Of a stretch of 64,000 nt of DNA, positions 41,042 through 50,541 are shown piece after piece. The DNA comes from Afifella sp. IM 167 (lineage in GTDB: Bacteria > Pseudomonadota > Alphaproteobacteria > Rhizobiales > Afifellaceae), in assembly GCF_020144925.1 (NCBI RefSeq), contig NZ_NSLC01000002.1, forward strand, positions 248,001 to 312,000, in the 5' to 3' direction. Made by a program: the position numbers and the translations under genes. The notes beneath the pieces were generated by a model, which searched no databases, was not told where the DNA came from, and saw nothing but the letters and a program-made list of their open reading frames with translations. Numbering within the stretch: position 1 is the first letter of the stretch; each line of letters starts with the position of its first letter.

Positions 41042-43116
41042 CGCGATTTTCGCTGGCGATCGACATCGGCGGCACGTTTACCGACGCGGTTCTGCTGGCC
41101 TCCGATGGGCGCAGCTTCGTCGACAAGACCCTGACGACGCATGGCGACCTCCTGGAGGGCTTTTTCCGCGGGGTCGATCTCGTCTGCGGGCGCGCCGGCG
41201 TCGGCCCGAAGGATATCGACGACGTCGTCGTCCACGCCACGACGGTGGTCACCAACGCGCTGATCGAGCGCAAGGGCCCACCCGTCGGCCTCGTCCTGAC
41301 CAAGGGCTTTCGCGACATTCTCTATATCCGCGAAGAGCACCGCTACGACATGTACGACCCGCAGATCGAGTTCGCAGAACCGCTGATCCCGGCCGAGCGC
41401 ACCTTCACGCTCGACGAGCGCATCTTCGCCGACGGCACCGTCGAAACCCCGGTCGATGCGGAGGAAGTGCGCCAGATCATCGCCCAATGCCGCAAGGATG
41501 GCATCGTCTCCGTCGCCGTCTGCCTGCTCAACGCCTATCGCAATGGCGAAAACGAGGAAGTGGTGCGCCGCCTCTTCGCCGAAGAGGCCCCGGAGATCTA
41601 CGTCTCGGTCTCCAGCGAGATCGCGCCGCAGATGCGCGAATATCTGCGCGCCTCCACGGTGGCCATCAACGCCTATACTGTGCCGATCACGCGGCCCTAT
41701 CTGACGGCGCTGATCAAGGAGCTCGATGCGCGCGGCTTCACCCAGCAGCCGCTGATCATGCTGTCGAATGGCGGCGTCATCGGCGCCGAGCGGGCAGGGC
41801 GCTTCCCCGTCCGCATGATCGAATCCGGCCCGGCCGCCGGCGCGCTCGTCGCCTGCTACTTCTCCCGTCTCTTCGGCATTCCCGACCTCATCTCTTTCGA
41901 CATGGGTGGGACGACGGCCAAGGCCTGTCTCATCCAGGGCCACGAGCCGCTCGTCACCGGCACCTTCGAGGTCGACCGCCGCTACCGCTTCAAGCCGGGC
42001 TCCGGCATGCCGATCACCGTGCCCTCGATCGACATGATCGAGATCGGCGCCGGCGGCGGATCCATCGCCTCGATCGATTCCCTCGGCCTGTTGAAGACCG
42101 GTCCGGAAAGCGCCGGCTCCATCCCCGGGCCCGTCTCCTACGGTCGCGGCGGGGAAGATCCGTGCGTGACCGACGCCGACGTCGTCCTCGGCATCATCGA
42201 TCCCGACCGATTCCTCGGCGGCGACATGAAGCTCGATGCCGATGGCGCCCGCGCGGCCCTTTGCGCGCTCGGCGAAAGGCTGGGCCTGTCCGCCGAGAAG
42301 GCCGCCTGGGGCGTCTTCGAGGTGGTCTGTGAGCAGATGGCCTCCGCCACGCGCACCCACGCCACCGACCGCGGTATCGATTATCGCGGCCTGCCGCTGC
42401 TCGCCTTCGGCGGCGCCGGCCCGGTGCACGCCTGCATGGTCGCCGAGCTCGTCGATGGCGAGAAGATCATCTACCCGCCGTTGGCGAGCGTCCTTTCCGC
42501 TTTCGGCACCCTCGTCACCCCGGCCCAGATCGATCTTGTGAAGAGTCTCGTCTGCCTCCTGGAGGCTCTCGACTGGCAGGCTGTCGACGCTACGCTCCAG
42601 GCGATGGTCGAAGAGGCCAGCGAGGCCTTGAGAGAGGCCGGCATCCGCGAGGAGGACCTCAGCTTCGCCTTCTCCGTCGACATGCGCTACCTCGGCCAGC
42701 AGTCGGAGCTGAGGATCGATTTGCCGGGCGATCCGCGCACGGTGCGGGACGCTTCGGCCATTCGCGACATCTTCGAGAAGGAGTACGAGGCCCAGTACGG
42801 GCTGAAGCTCGACGACATCGCCATCGAGGTCGTCAACTGGCGCGTCACGGGCAGCGGCCTGAAGCCGGAACGCAAGACGGCCGCCGCGAGCACCGGCACG
42901 CGTGCCGAAGCGGTTCCCACCCGCAAGGTCTGGCTCCGCGGAGAGCCCCATGACGTGCCCATCTACCAGCGCCGCGAACTCACCATGGAAGACCGCATCG
43001 CCGGTCCCGCCATTATCGAGGAACGCGAGACGACGATCTTCATCCTCGAAGGCTGGACCCTCGCCGTGCACGAAACCGGCAGCCTGGTTGCCGACAAGAA
43101 AAAGGACCGCGAATAA
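41038..43116 (+). CDS. Hydantoinase/oxoprolinase A-type subunit (HyuA/AcxA-like)
   Basis: 692 residues, full length for the family. N-terminal ASKHA ATP site IDIGGTFTDAVLL and second phosphate site FDMGGTTAKACLI. The start at 41038 overlaps the iclR stop. The family includes N-methylhydantoinase A, 5-oxoprolinase N-half, caprolactamase and acetone/acetophenone carboxylase subunits. Members use ATP to activate an amide or ketone for hydrolysis or carboxylation. No acetone-carboxylase gamma subunit is nearby, which favours ring or amide hydrolysis. Confidence 0.88.
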   Translation: MTRFSLAIDIGGTFTDAVLLASDGRSFVDKTLTTHGDLLEGFFRGVDLVCGRAGVGPKDIDDVVVHATTVVTNALIERKGPPVGLVLTKGFRDILYIREEHRYDMYDPQIEFAEPLIPAERTFTLDERIFADGTVETPVDAEEVRQIIAQCRKDGIVSVAVCLLNAYRNGENEEVVRRLFAEEAPEIYVSVSSEIAPQMREYLRASTVAINAYTVPITRPYLTALIKELDARGFTQQPLIMLSNGGVIGAERAGRFPVRMIESGPAAGALVACYFSRLFGIPDLISFDMGGTTAKACLIQGHEPLVTGTFEVDRRYRFKPGSGMPITVPSIDMIEIGAGGGSIASIDSLGLLKTGPESAGSIPGPVSYGRGGEDPCVTDADVVLGIIDPDRFLGGDMKLDADGARAALCALGERLGLSAEKAAWGVFEVVCEQMASATRTHATDRGIDYRGLPLLAFGGAGPVHACMVAELVDGEKIIYPPLASVLSAFGTLVTPAQIDLVKSLVCLLEALDWQAVDATLQAMVEEASEALREAGIREEDLSFAFSVDMRYLGQQSELRIDLPGDPRTVRDASAIRDIFEKEYEAQYGLKLDDIAIEVVNWRVTGSGLKPERKTAAASTGTRAEAVPTRKVWLRGEPHDVPIYQRRELTMEDRIAGPAIIEERETTIFILEGWTLAVHETGSLVADKKKDRE

Positions 43117-44660
43117 TGGACGGCGTCGAACTGCAGATCCTCTGGAGCAATCTCATCGGGATCGTCTCCGAGCAGGCCCGCGCTCTCCAGCGCATCGCCT
43201 TCAGCCCGATCGTGCGCGAGGCGGGCGACCTCGCCAACGGCCTCTTCGACGAGAAGGCCCGCATGGTCGCCCAGGCGGTCACCGGCACTCCCGGGCACAT
43301 CAATTCGCTCGCCGCCGCGGCCAAAAACCTCCTCGGCGAGATCGACATTGACAGCCTGAAGCCGGGCGACGTCCTCATCACCAACGACCCCTGGATGTCG
43401 GCGGGCCATTTCTTCGACATTACCGTGCTGTCGCCGATCTTCCGCGGCGAACGGATCATCGCCTATGCCGGCTCCACCATCCATCACACGGATATCGGCG
43501 GCTACGGCATCGGCTCCGGCGCGCGGGACATCCACGAGGAGGGTCTGTGGATCCCGGTCATGAAGCTCTACGAGGCCGGCAAGCCGAACGAGACGCTCTT
43601 TAAGATGATCAAGCGCAACGTCCGGACGCCCGATGCGCTGCTCGGCGACCTCGGCGCGCAGGTATCGAGCGGCATGATCGCGTCGGAGCGCCTCAACGCG
43701 CTCTGCGACCGCTACGGCCTCGACGATATCTCCACCCTTTCCGAAGAGATCATCTCCCGCTCCGAGACGGCGATGCGCGAGGCGATCCGCAAACTTCCGG
43801 GCGGCACCTATCACGGCATGTCCCGGTTCGACGTGCCGGGCGGGCAGGAGATCGAACTGAAGACCGCCGTGACGGTCGATGCCGAGGCGGGCGAGATCAC
43901 CATCGATTTCGCCGGCTCTTCCGGGCCGAGCGCCTCCGGCATCAACGTCGTGCCGGCCTACACCCATGCCTATGCGACCTTCGCGGTGCGCTCCACGCTC
44001 AATCCGGACCTGCCGAACAACGCCGGCAGCCTTGCGCCGATCAAGCTCGCCCTGCCGGAGGAATGCATCGTCAATGCACGCTACCCCTCGCCGGTGAACG
44101 CCCGCCACGTCGTCGGCATGTACGTGCCTTTCCCGGTCCTTAAGGCTCTGGCGGAAGTCGCCCCCGACCGGGTCGTGGCGGAAGGCTCCGGCGCCGTCTG
44201 GACGGTGCAGATCCAGGGCCGCGATGCGAATGGCCGGCCCTTCACCAGCTCCATGTTCAACTATTCCGGCGGCATGGGCGCACGCGCGACCAAGCCCGGC
44301 CTTTCGGCGATCTGCTATCCGACGGGCGTTGCCGCCGTGCCGGTCGAAGTGCTGGAGGCCTCCTATCCGATCGCCTTCACCTGCAAGGAGCTGGAGCGCG
44401 GCACCGGCGGCACCGGCAGGCAGCCCGGCGGCGACGGCCAGCGCATCGGCTACCGCATGCGCACGAAATCGCCCTGGCTTCTCAACACCATCCCGAGCCG
44501 CCTCAAGACGGCGCCGGAAGGCCTGAAGGGCGGCGGCGATGGCGCTCCCGGCCGCTTCGAGATCAACGGCAAGGCGGTCCTCGATACCCGCAAGATGGAG
44601 ATGCAGCCGGGCGACGAGGTCTTCATGGTGACGCCGGGCGGCGGCGGCTTCGGCAGCTGA
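43116..44660 (+). CDS. Hydantoinase/oxoprolinase B-type subunit (HyuB-like)
   Basis: 514 residues, companion of the A subunit, sharing one base with its stop codon. Typical sequences are ERIAFSPIVREAGDLANGLFD-like (in part) at the N-terminus, PGHINSLA, NDPWMSAGHFFDITV and the glycine-rich C-terminal end GGGGFGS. The A+B pair probably acts as an ATP-dependent hydrolase or carboxylase on the imported compound. Confidence 0.9.
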   Translation: MDGVELQILWSNLIGIVSEQARALQRIAFSPIVREAGDLANGLFDEKARMVAQAVTGTPGHINSLAAAAKNLLGEIDIDSLKPGDVLITNDPWMSAGHFFDITVLSPIFRGERIIAYAGSTIHHTDIGGYGIGSGARDIHEEGLWIPVMKLYEAGKPNETLFKMIKRNVRTPDALLGDLGAQVSSGMIASERLNALCDRYGLDDISTLSEEIISRSETAMREAIRKLPGGTYHGMSRFDVPGGQEIELKTAVTVDAEAGEITIDFAGSSGPSASGINVVPAYTHAYATFAVRSTLNPDLPNNAGSLAPIKLALPEECIVNARYPSPVNARHVVGMYVPFPVLKALAEVAPDRVVAEGSGAVWTVQIQGRDANGRPFTSSMFNYSGGMGARATKPGLSAICYPTGVAAVPVEVLEASYPIAFTCKELERGTGGTGRQPGGDGQRIGYRMRTKSPWLLNTIPSRLKTAPEGLKGGGDGAPGRFEINGKAVLDTRKMEMQPGDEVFMVTPGGGGFGS

Positions 44661-44668
44661 GCGCCGGC

Positions 44669-45421
44669 ATGGAGCGGAACGCGGCCTTTGCGGCGCGCCT
44701 GAGGAAAGGCGAGCGTCTCGTCGGGACCTTCGTCAAGACGCCGAGCCCGGCGGTCGTCGAGATTCTGGGCTCGGTCGGGCTCGACTTCCTCGTCCTCGAT
44801 GCCGAGCATGCCGCGCTGGGGCGCGAGGCGATCGATCTCTGCCTGCTGGCGGCGCGCGCCGCCGGCATCCCGACGATTGTGCGCGTGCCGGTCGCGACGC
44901 CCGAATGGACGATGACGGCGCTCGATTGCGGCGCGGCGGGCGTCATGGCCCCGCATGTGCATTCGCGGGAGCAGGCGCTGTCGATCGCCGCCGCCATGCG
45001 CTTCGGCCGCAACGGGCGCGGCTTTTCTCCCTCGACGCCTGCCGCGGGCTACGGCCGCCGGAGCGTTGCCGAGCATCTTGAACGATCCGCGGACGAGACC
45101 GTGCTCGTCTGCCAGATCGAGGATCCGGACGGCGCCGCGGCCGCGCAGGACATCGCCGCGCTGCCCGGCGTCGACGGCCTTTTCGTCGGCCCGGTCGATC
45201 TTGGCGTCGCCTGCGGACTGGAGCCGGGATCGTCGGAGCTGTCTGATCTCTGCCGGAAAATCGTGTCCGTCGCCTCGCAGGAAGGCGCACGCACGGGCAT
45301 GTTCCTCGGCAGCGCCAGGGAGGTTCCGGCCTGGGAGGAAGCGGGCGCGAGCTTCTTTCTCGTCAAGACCGACCAGGCCTTCCTGAGGGCAGGCGCGGCG
45401 GCCGCGCTCGCGAGCGGCTAG
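44669..45421 (+). CDS. HpcH/HpaI aldolase family protein
   Basis: 250 residues, class II aldolase TIM-barrel. DFLVLDAEHAALGR carries the metal Asp/Glu and catalytic His context, and FVGPVDLGVA the second metal region. These enzymes split 4-hydroxy-2-oxoacids to pyruvate plus an aldehyde. It follows hyuB by eight bases without a ribosome site of its own, so it is probably translationally coupled. Confidence 0.88.
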   Translation: MERNAAFAARLRKGERLVGTFVKTPSPAVVEILGSVGLDFLVLDAEHAALGREAIDLCLLAARAAGIPTIVRVPVATPEWTMTALDCGAAGVMAPHVHSREQALSIAAAMRFGRNGRGFSPSTPAAGYGRRSVAEHLERSADETVLVCQIEDPDGAAAAQDIAALPGVDGLFVGPVDLGVACGLEPGSSELSDLCRKIVSVASQEGARTGMFLGSAREVPAWEEAGASFFLVKTDQAFLRAGAAAALASG

Positions 45422-45468
45422 AACATGGGATATTCCTCCCGCAAAAGGTTTGGAATGAGGAGACGGGC

Positions 45469-46629
45469 ATGAGCGTTGCGATCGTCGGCTGGGGCCACAC
45501 GCCTTTCGGCAAATCCGAGCTTTCCTTCGAGGAGCTCATCCGCACGGCGGCGGCGGAAGCGCTTGCCGATGCCGGCATCACCGGAGAGGAGGTGGGCGCG
45601 GCCTTCCTCGGTCATTTCAACGCCGGCATGGTCGAGGACGGCTTCTGCTCCTCGATGGTCCTCAGGGCGGACGAGGGGATGCGCTTCAAGCCGGCAACGC
45701 GGCTGGAAAACGCCTGTGCCTCCGGCTCGGCCGCGCTCTATGCCGCCATCGACGCCATCGAGGCGGGCCGCATCGACACCGCCCTCGTCGTCGGGGCGGA
45801 GAAGATGACCCATCTGCCGGGCGCGCAGGTGACGGCCTCGCTCGGCGCGGCGAGCTATCAGAAGGAGGAGGCAGGCGTCTCTTTTCCCGAAATCTTCGCG
45901 CGCTTTGCCCGCGCCTATGGCGAGCGCTACGGCGATCCGAGCGAGGCGATGGCGCGTATCGCGGTGAAGAACCATGCGAACGCCGTCGACAATCCGCTCG
46001 CCCAGCTGCGGAAGCCCCTCGATCTCGATTTCTGCCGCACGGCGTCGGAGAAGAACCCGATGATCGCCGAACCGTTGAAGAAGACCGACTGCTCGCTGGT
46101 CTCCGACGGCGCGGCCGCCATCGTCGTCTGCCGGGCCGACCGGGCCGGCGATTTCGCCAAGGCCGTCGGCTTCCGTGCCCGCATCCAGGTGAACGACTAC
46201 CTGCCGCTCTCCGCCAAGGATCTGACGCGCCTCGAAGGCCCGGCGGAGGCCTTCCGGCAGGCCTATGCGGCGGCGGGCGTCACCGTCGACGACATTTCCT
46301 TCGCCGAGGTGCACGACTGCTTCACCATCGCCGAACTGATGACCATGGAAGCGATGGGCCTGGCGCGCCCCGGCGAGGCGGGCTCGCTCGTCGCCGAGGG
46401 CGCCACGCAGAAGGACGGAAGGCTGCCGATCAATCGCTCGGGCGGCTTGAAGGCGAAGGGCCATCCCGTTGGAGCGACTGGCGTTTCCATGCATGTCATC
46501 GCCGCGCGCCAGCTCACCGGCGAGGCCGGCGACATGCAGCTTGCCGATCCGAAGCTCGGCCTCTGCTTCAACATGGGCGGCGGCGCGGTCGCCAGCTATG
46601 TCTCCATTCTGGAACCCCTGAAAGCCTGA
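45469..46629 (+). CDS. Thiolase-like (SCP-x type) acetyl-CoA acetyltransferase
   Basis: 386 residues of the non-condensing SCP2/thiolase-like group. The active-site Cys is in ENACASGSAAL (about residue 86), HDCFTIAE gives the first His and the terminal part has GLKAKGHPVGATG. Unlike classical thiolases the C-terminal CxG is replaced by NMGGGAV, as in SCP-x-like proteins. It likely cleaves a 3-oxoacyl-CoA made by the neighbouring ligase pathway. Ribosome site AGGAG before the ATG. Confidence 0.88.
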   Translation: MSVAIVGWGHTPFGKSELSFEELIRTAAAEALADAGITGEEVGAAFLGHFNAGMVEDGFCSSMVLRADEGMRFKPATRLENACASGSAALYAAIDAIEAGRIDTALVVGAEKMTHLPGAQVTASLGAASYQKEEAGVSFPEIFARFARAYGERYGDPSEAMARIAVKNHANAVDNPLAQLRKPLDLDFCRTASEKNPMIAEPLKKTDCSLVSDGAAAIVVCRADRAGDFAKAVGFRARIQVNDYLPLSAKDLTRLEGPAEAFRQAYAAAGVTVDDISFAEVHDCFTIAELMTMEAMGLARPGEAGSLVAEGATQKDGRLPINRSGGLKAKGHPVGATGVSMHVIAARQLTGEAGDMQLADPKLGLCFNMGGGAVASYVSILEPLKA

Positions 46630-46632
46630 GCC

Positions 46633-48150
46633 ATGAACCTCGCGGACTGGCTTCTTCGCACCGCCCGGCGCCTGCCCGACGCGCCGGCTCTGATGCGCGG
46701 CGAGAGCACCGTCGCAACCTATTGGCAATTCGCCGAAAGGGCCGCGCGCATTGCCGGATCGCTGAGGCAGGTGCATGGCGTCGCGCCCGGCGACCGGGTC
46801 GGCGTGTTCATGGCGAATTCGCCCGAATATCTGGAGGTTCTCTACGGCATCTGGTGGGCCGGCGCCGCGGCCGTGCCGATCAATCACAAGCTCCATCCGC
46901 GCGAGGCGGCCTTCATCGTCGAGGATGCGGGCGCTCGCCTCGTCTTCGTCTCCGATGGGGACGAGGGGCTCGCCCAGCGCGTCCCGGAAGGCACGAGGCT
47001 GCTAACTGCACCGGGCGCGGCGTATGCCGCGCTTCTCGCCGGCGATCCGCTGCCGGAGCCTCATGCCATGGCCTCCGATTCGCTCTCCTGGCTCTTCTAC
47101 ACCTCCGGCACGACCGGCCGGCCGAAGGGCGTCATGCTCTCCGTCGCCAATCTGCAGGCGATGAGCTTTGCCTATTTCGTCGATGTCGACGACGTGCGCC
47201 GGGACGACGCCGCGCTCTATGCCGCGCCGATGTCCCACGGCGCCGGGCTCTACAACTTCATGCACGTCATGCGCGGTGCCCGCCATGTCGTTCCCGAATC
47301 GGGCGGATTCGATGCCGCCGAGATCGTCCGGCTCGCTGCCTCCCTCGGCAGTCTTTCCTTCTTCGCCGCCCCGACCATGGTGCGCCGCCTCATCCAGCAC
47401 GCCAGGGCGACTGGCTATGACGGAGAGGGCATCCGCACCATCGTCTATGGCGGCGGGCCGATGTATCTCGCCGATATCGAAGAGGCCGTCTCCCTTTTCG
47501 GCCCGCGCTTCGTGCAGATCTACGGCCAGGGCGAGAGCCCGATGACGATCACGGCGCTCTCCCGCGACCTCGTTTCCGACCGGAGCCATCCGCGCTGGCG
47601 CGAAAGGCTCGGCTCCGTCGGCACGGCGCAGTCCTGCGTGGAGGTGCGCGTCGCCGATGGCGACGGCAACACGCTTCCCGCCGGCGAGAGTGGCGAGATT
47701 CTGGTGCGCGGCCCGAGCGTTATGGCCGGCTATTGGCAGAACGCCAAAGCCACGGCCGAGGCGCTGCGCGACGGCTGGCTGTGGACCGGCGATGTGGGCG
47801 CCATGGATGCCGATGGTTTCCTCACCCTCATGGACCGCTCCAAGGACGTCATCATCTCCGGCGGCACCAACATCTATCCGCGCGAGGTGGAGGAGGTGCT
47901 TCTACGCCACCCCGCCGTCGCGGAGGCCTCCGTCGTCGGAAGGCCGAGCGCGGAATGGGGCGAGGAGGTCGTCGCCTTCGTCGTGGCGCAGCAGGACGCC
48001 CCCACGGCCGAGGAACTCGACGCCCTCTGCCGCGAGGAGATCGCCCGCTTCAAGCGGCCGAAGCACTACCGCTTCGTGGAGGAGCTGCCGAAGAACAACT
48101 ACGGCAAGGTTTTGAAGACCGAGCTTCGCAGCCTGCTGGAGGGGAACTGA
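46633..48150 (+). CDS. AMP-dependent acyl-CoA ligase
   Basis: 505 residues with all ANL motifs in order: FYTSGTTGRPKGVM (P-loop), YGQGESP, GWLWTGDVGAMD and the catalytic Lys in KNNYGKVLKTEL. It activates a carboxylic acid to its CoA ester and starts three bases after the thiolase stop. It is the last gene of the TRAP/hydantoinase operon. Confidence 0.92.
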   Translation: MNLADWLLRTARRLPDAPALMRGESTVATYWQFAERAARIAGSLRQVHGVAPGDRVGVFMANSPEYLEVLYGIWWAGAAAVPINHKLHPREAAFIVEDAGARLVFVSDGDEGLAQRVPEGTRLLTAPGAAYAALLAGDPLPEPHAMASDSLSWLFYTSGTTGRPKGVMLSVANLQAMSFAYFVDVDDVRRDDAALYAAPMSHGAGLYNFMHVMRGARHVVPESGGFDAAEIVRLAASLGSLSFFAAPTMVRRLIQHARATGYDGEGIRTIVYGGGPMYLADIEEAVSLFGPRFVQIYGQGESPMTITALSRDLVSDRSHPRWRERLGSVGTAQSCVEVRVADGDGNTLPAGESGEILVRGPSVMAGYWQNAKATAEALRDGWLWTGDVGAMDADGFLTLMDRSKDVIISGGTNIYPREVEEVLLRHPAVAEASVVGRPSAEWGEEVVAFVVAQQDAPTAEELDALCREEIARFKRPKHYRFVEELPKNNYGKVLKTELRSLLEGN

Positions 48151-48511
48151 AGCGCTCTGACCGAAAGGGTCGGCGCACGCATGGCGATCCAGCGGCACCG
48201 AACTCATATACGATATCAGGAATACACCATAAGCCACTGTGATACGGGCATAATTAAAAGTACGCTCGAGTCTCGCCTGAAGAGCCGCTCCAGACTGCGC
48301 TCCGCCTCTTTCGGCGTTTTTTCAGCCTCGGCGGGCACTTGCGCCACCACCTTCGCACGTCACCTCGCGCCGCAGGCCATGAGGTCTCTTTCGCGTCGCC
48401 CTGCGCCCACCAAGGTATCGACATGAAGGCGGGCGCGGATTATTTCAGCGGAACGCGAGGAACACGCCTGCCGTGACAACGGGCAGGCACACCGAGAAGG
48501 CAGAACCCGGA
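48151..48511. promoter_or_regulatory. Intergenic region between CoA ligase and NDUFS4-type gene
   Basis: 361 bases without a supported gene. TATACGATAT (48207-48216) repeats the ten bases found upstream of the right-arm TTT operon (11993-12002, opposite strand). A weak terminator may be CGCC (48303-48306) with GGCG (48313-48316) followed by six T; its stem is only 4 bp. The promoter of the next gene must lie here. Confidence 0.4.
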
Positions 48512-48817
48512 ATGCAGGCGCGCATCTACAAGCCGGCCCGAACCGCCATGAGCTCCGGCCAGGCGAAGACGCATGACTGGGTGCTGGAGTTCGAGCCGGA
48601 GACGCCGCGCTCCATCGAGCCGCTGATGGGCTATACCGCATCCTCCGACATGCGCTCGCAGGTGCGCCTGCGCTTCCCGACCCGCGAGGAGGCGATCGCT
48701 TACGCCGAACGCAACAAGATCGCCTATCGGATCTCCGAGCCGAAGGAGAAGAAGCGCGCCACCATCTCCTATTCGGACAATTTCAAATACAATCGCCAGG
48801 TCCCCTGGACGCATTGA
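48512..48817 (+). CDS. NADH dehydrogenase accessory subunit, NDUFS4 family (ETC complex I)
   Basis: 101 residues starting MQARIYKPARTAMSSGQAKT, the usual N-terminus of alphaproteobacterial NDUFS4-like proteins, and ending SYSDNFKYNRQVPWTH. It is a peripheral complex I subunit that helps hold the NADH-binding module. A GTG start at 48473 would add an extension not seen in the family. It stands apart from any nuo genes, as is common in these bacteria. Confidence 0.92.
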   Translation: MQARIYKPARTAMSSGQAKTHDWVLEFEPETPRSIEPLMGYTASSDMRSQVRLRFPTREEAIAYAERNKIAYRISEPKEKKRATISYSDNFKYNRQVPWTH

Positions 48818-48857
48818 GGCGCGCGGCGTCCCGGAGCTTCTCCGCCGACGACGTTCA

Positions 48858-48933
48858 GGCCCCGTAGCTCAGTGGATAGAGCACCGGCCTTCTAAGCCGA
48901 TGGTCGCAGGTTCGAATCCTGCCGGGGTCGCCA
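48858..48933 (+). tRNA. tRNA-Arg (anticodon TCT)
   Basis: 76 bases with encoded CCA (48931-48933). Acceptor arms GGCCCCG (48858-48864) and CGGGGTC pair, with one G-U. The D arm AGCTC...GAGC, the anticodon loop CTTCTAA (TCT at 48891-48893) and the T arm around GGTTCGAATCC are all present. Reads AGA codons. No integrase or duplicated 3' end is seen beside it. Confidence 0.97.
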
Positions 48934-49030
48934 TTTTCCGAAAGGCCGCCGATGCGGCGATTGCCCGCCTTGAGAGCGGAGGGGCGCGGCGGGAGGATTC
49001 TCCTTCCCTGAGAGAACCGCCCTTCCTCCG

Positions 49031-50500
49031 ATGACCGACAGCAACACTCCGAAACGAGGGCCGGCCTCCTCGCTGGCGGCTGCGCTCCTCGTCTTCCTCG
49101 CCCTTCAGTCTCCGGCTGCGGCCGAGGCGCCTACCGGCCGCTTCGTGCTGAGCGCGACCCTCTATCACGAGGCGGGAATGGCGAGCGGCAACTACTTCCT
49201 GCCTCCTGGCTACAGCGACTTGAAGGCCCGGGTTCCGAAGGAGGTGGAGGCGCTCGGCTTCGTCACCGGCGACAAGGTGACCGGCAGTCTCGACGGCCAT
49301 TTCGGCTTTGCCTTCTGGCCCTGGGTCGTCTTCGATGCCGGCGTGCCCGTCGCCGCCGTGATGGAGCCCGCGGAGGGCCTCTCCGCCGCCGGGTTTCCGG
49401 CGAGCGCCGACATCGGGGGGCTGCCGAAGAAGACCTCCCTCCACTACGAACGGCAGGGCGACAGCCTTGTCGTCAGCGGCCGGAGTCTCGACGCCGAGAA
49501 GGCGCGCTTCGAGGATGGCAGCCTCGGCTTCTCGCTCATGCACATCGCCGGCAGCGTGACGCCCCTCACAAGCGGAGGCTGCTTCGATCTTCGGCTGGAA
49601 TATACGCTGGAGGCCTACCGGACGGGGGCGAGCGAACCCTTCCTCAAGCAAACGGACAACATGCCCCGCGTCGAGCGGACCGTGTGCCTCGATATCGTCA
49701 AGACGAACGAAAGGCCGGGCGGCAGCCGCGCCCATCTGATGAAAGCCGATGTCGGCAACGACGTCCTGCTTTTCGCCATCGGCTTCAGCCGCGAGGGAAG
49801 CGCGGTCGCGGCGGCGGACGAGCCGCAGGCCGCGGGTGGGACCTACATTAAGGCTTCCGGCGATCTCGGCTTCTTTCAGCGGGAGGGGCTCGACCGGGCG
49901 AACCGCTTCGCAGCTGCGATCGAGGAAAGCGTCATGGCGCAGAACTACGACCTCGCCGAGCGGCAGATCGGCCAGCTGAAGGCGCATCTCGCCGACATGC
50001 GGTCCGAAGGTATCGCCTGGAGCTGGGTGCGCCTGCCGACGGAAGCGGGCGTCGAGCGCTACGAAACGCTGGCGCACGCGACCGATCTCTACAAGAGCGC
50101 CTACATGGAAACGCAGGCACGCCTCGTCGATGTGCAGCGTCAGCTCCTCGTCCTGCGCACGGGCTTTTCCGCCAATGTCGTCAAGACCATGCTGAGGAGC
50201 ACCGTCGACTGGCTCGACGTGGTGCCGAGCGACCCGCTCTCCGCGCTCGCCGACTATTCCGACATCGCCGGCGCGATCTCGCTCACCCAGACGCTCAAGG
50301 CCTGGAAGGAGAATGCCGAGCGCGATGCCTCACTGCTGACCAGTCAGGTCAACGCCATCCGCCAGTTCGAGGCGCTGGAAGCCGAGCTCGGCGCCCGCGT
50401 CGACGAGATCGTCGCGGCCCGGCGCGCCTTGTTCGAGCGTATCGAGCAGATCGGCGAGCGCAGGGCGCTGGAGCTTCACGCCGCGCTCCAGGCCGGCTGA
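49031..50500 (+). CDS. Exported protein of unknown function with C-terminal coiled coil
   Basis: 489 residues. I do not recognise the family. The N-terminus has a signal peptide with a hydrophobic run (SSLAAALLVFLALQS) ending near AAAEAP. Residues about 35-260 look like a beta-rich domain with two Cys (SGGCFDL, TVCLDIV), which could form a disulfide in the periplasm. From about 290 onward the sequence is helical and charged, consistent with coiled coil. No clear ribosome site precedes the ATG. It is preceded by the tRNA gene and convergent with the glycerate kinase gene. Confidence 0.7.
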   Translation: MTDSNTPKRGPASSLAAALLVFLALQSPAAAEAPTGRFVLSATLYHEAGMASGNYFLPPGYSDLKARVPKEVEALGFVTGDKVTGSLDGHFGFAFWPWVVFDAGVPVAAVMEPAEGLSAAGFPASADIGGLPKKTSLHYERQGDSLVVSGRSLDAEKARFEDGSLGFSLMHIAGSVTPLTSGGCFDLRLEYTLEAYRTGASEPFLKQTDNMPRVERTVCLDIVKTNERPGGSRAHLMKADVGNDVLLFAIGFSREGSAVAAADEPQAAGGTYIKASGDLGFFQREGLDRANRFAAAIEESVMAQNYDLAERQIGQLKAHLADMRSEGIAWSWVRLPTEAGVERYETLAHATDLYKSAYMETQARLVDVQRQLLVLRTGFSANVVKTMLRSTVDWLDVVPSDPLSALADYSDIAGAISLTQTLKAWKENAERDASLLTSQVNAIRQFEALEAELGARVDEIVAARRALFERIEQIGERRALELHAALQAG

Positions 50501-50541
50501 CGGCGCGGGCCGATGGGGCAGGGCGGCCGCTCCCGGCCGCC

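Noticed and set aside
40888-43071. A 727-codon open frame on the minus strand opposite iclR and hyuA
   Set aside because: The plus strand encodes full-length HyuA with all motifs. The minus frame is rich in Arg, Asp, Gly and Val with no recognisable domain, as expected for antisense of GC-rich genes.
48181-48426. An 81-codon plus-strand frame between the CoA ligase and NDUFS4-type genes
   Set aside because: No ribosome site, no recognisable sequence, and it covers the palindromic and terminator-like elements.
48858-48933. tRNA-Arg as an integration site of a mobile island
   Set aside because: No integrase, no repeat of the tRNA 3' end and no change in base composition was seen downstream.
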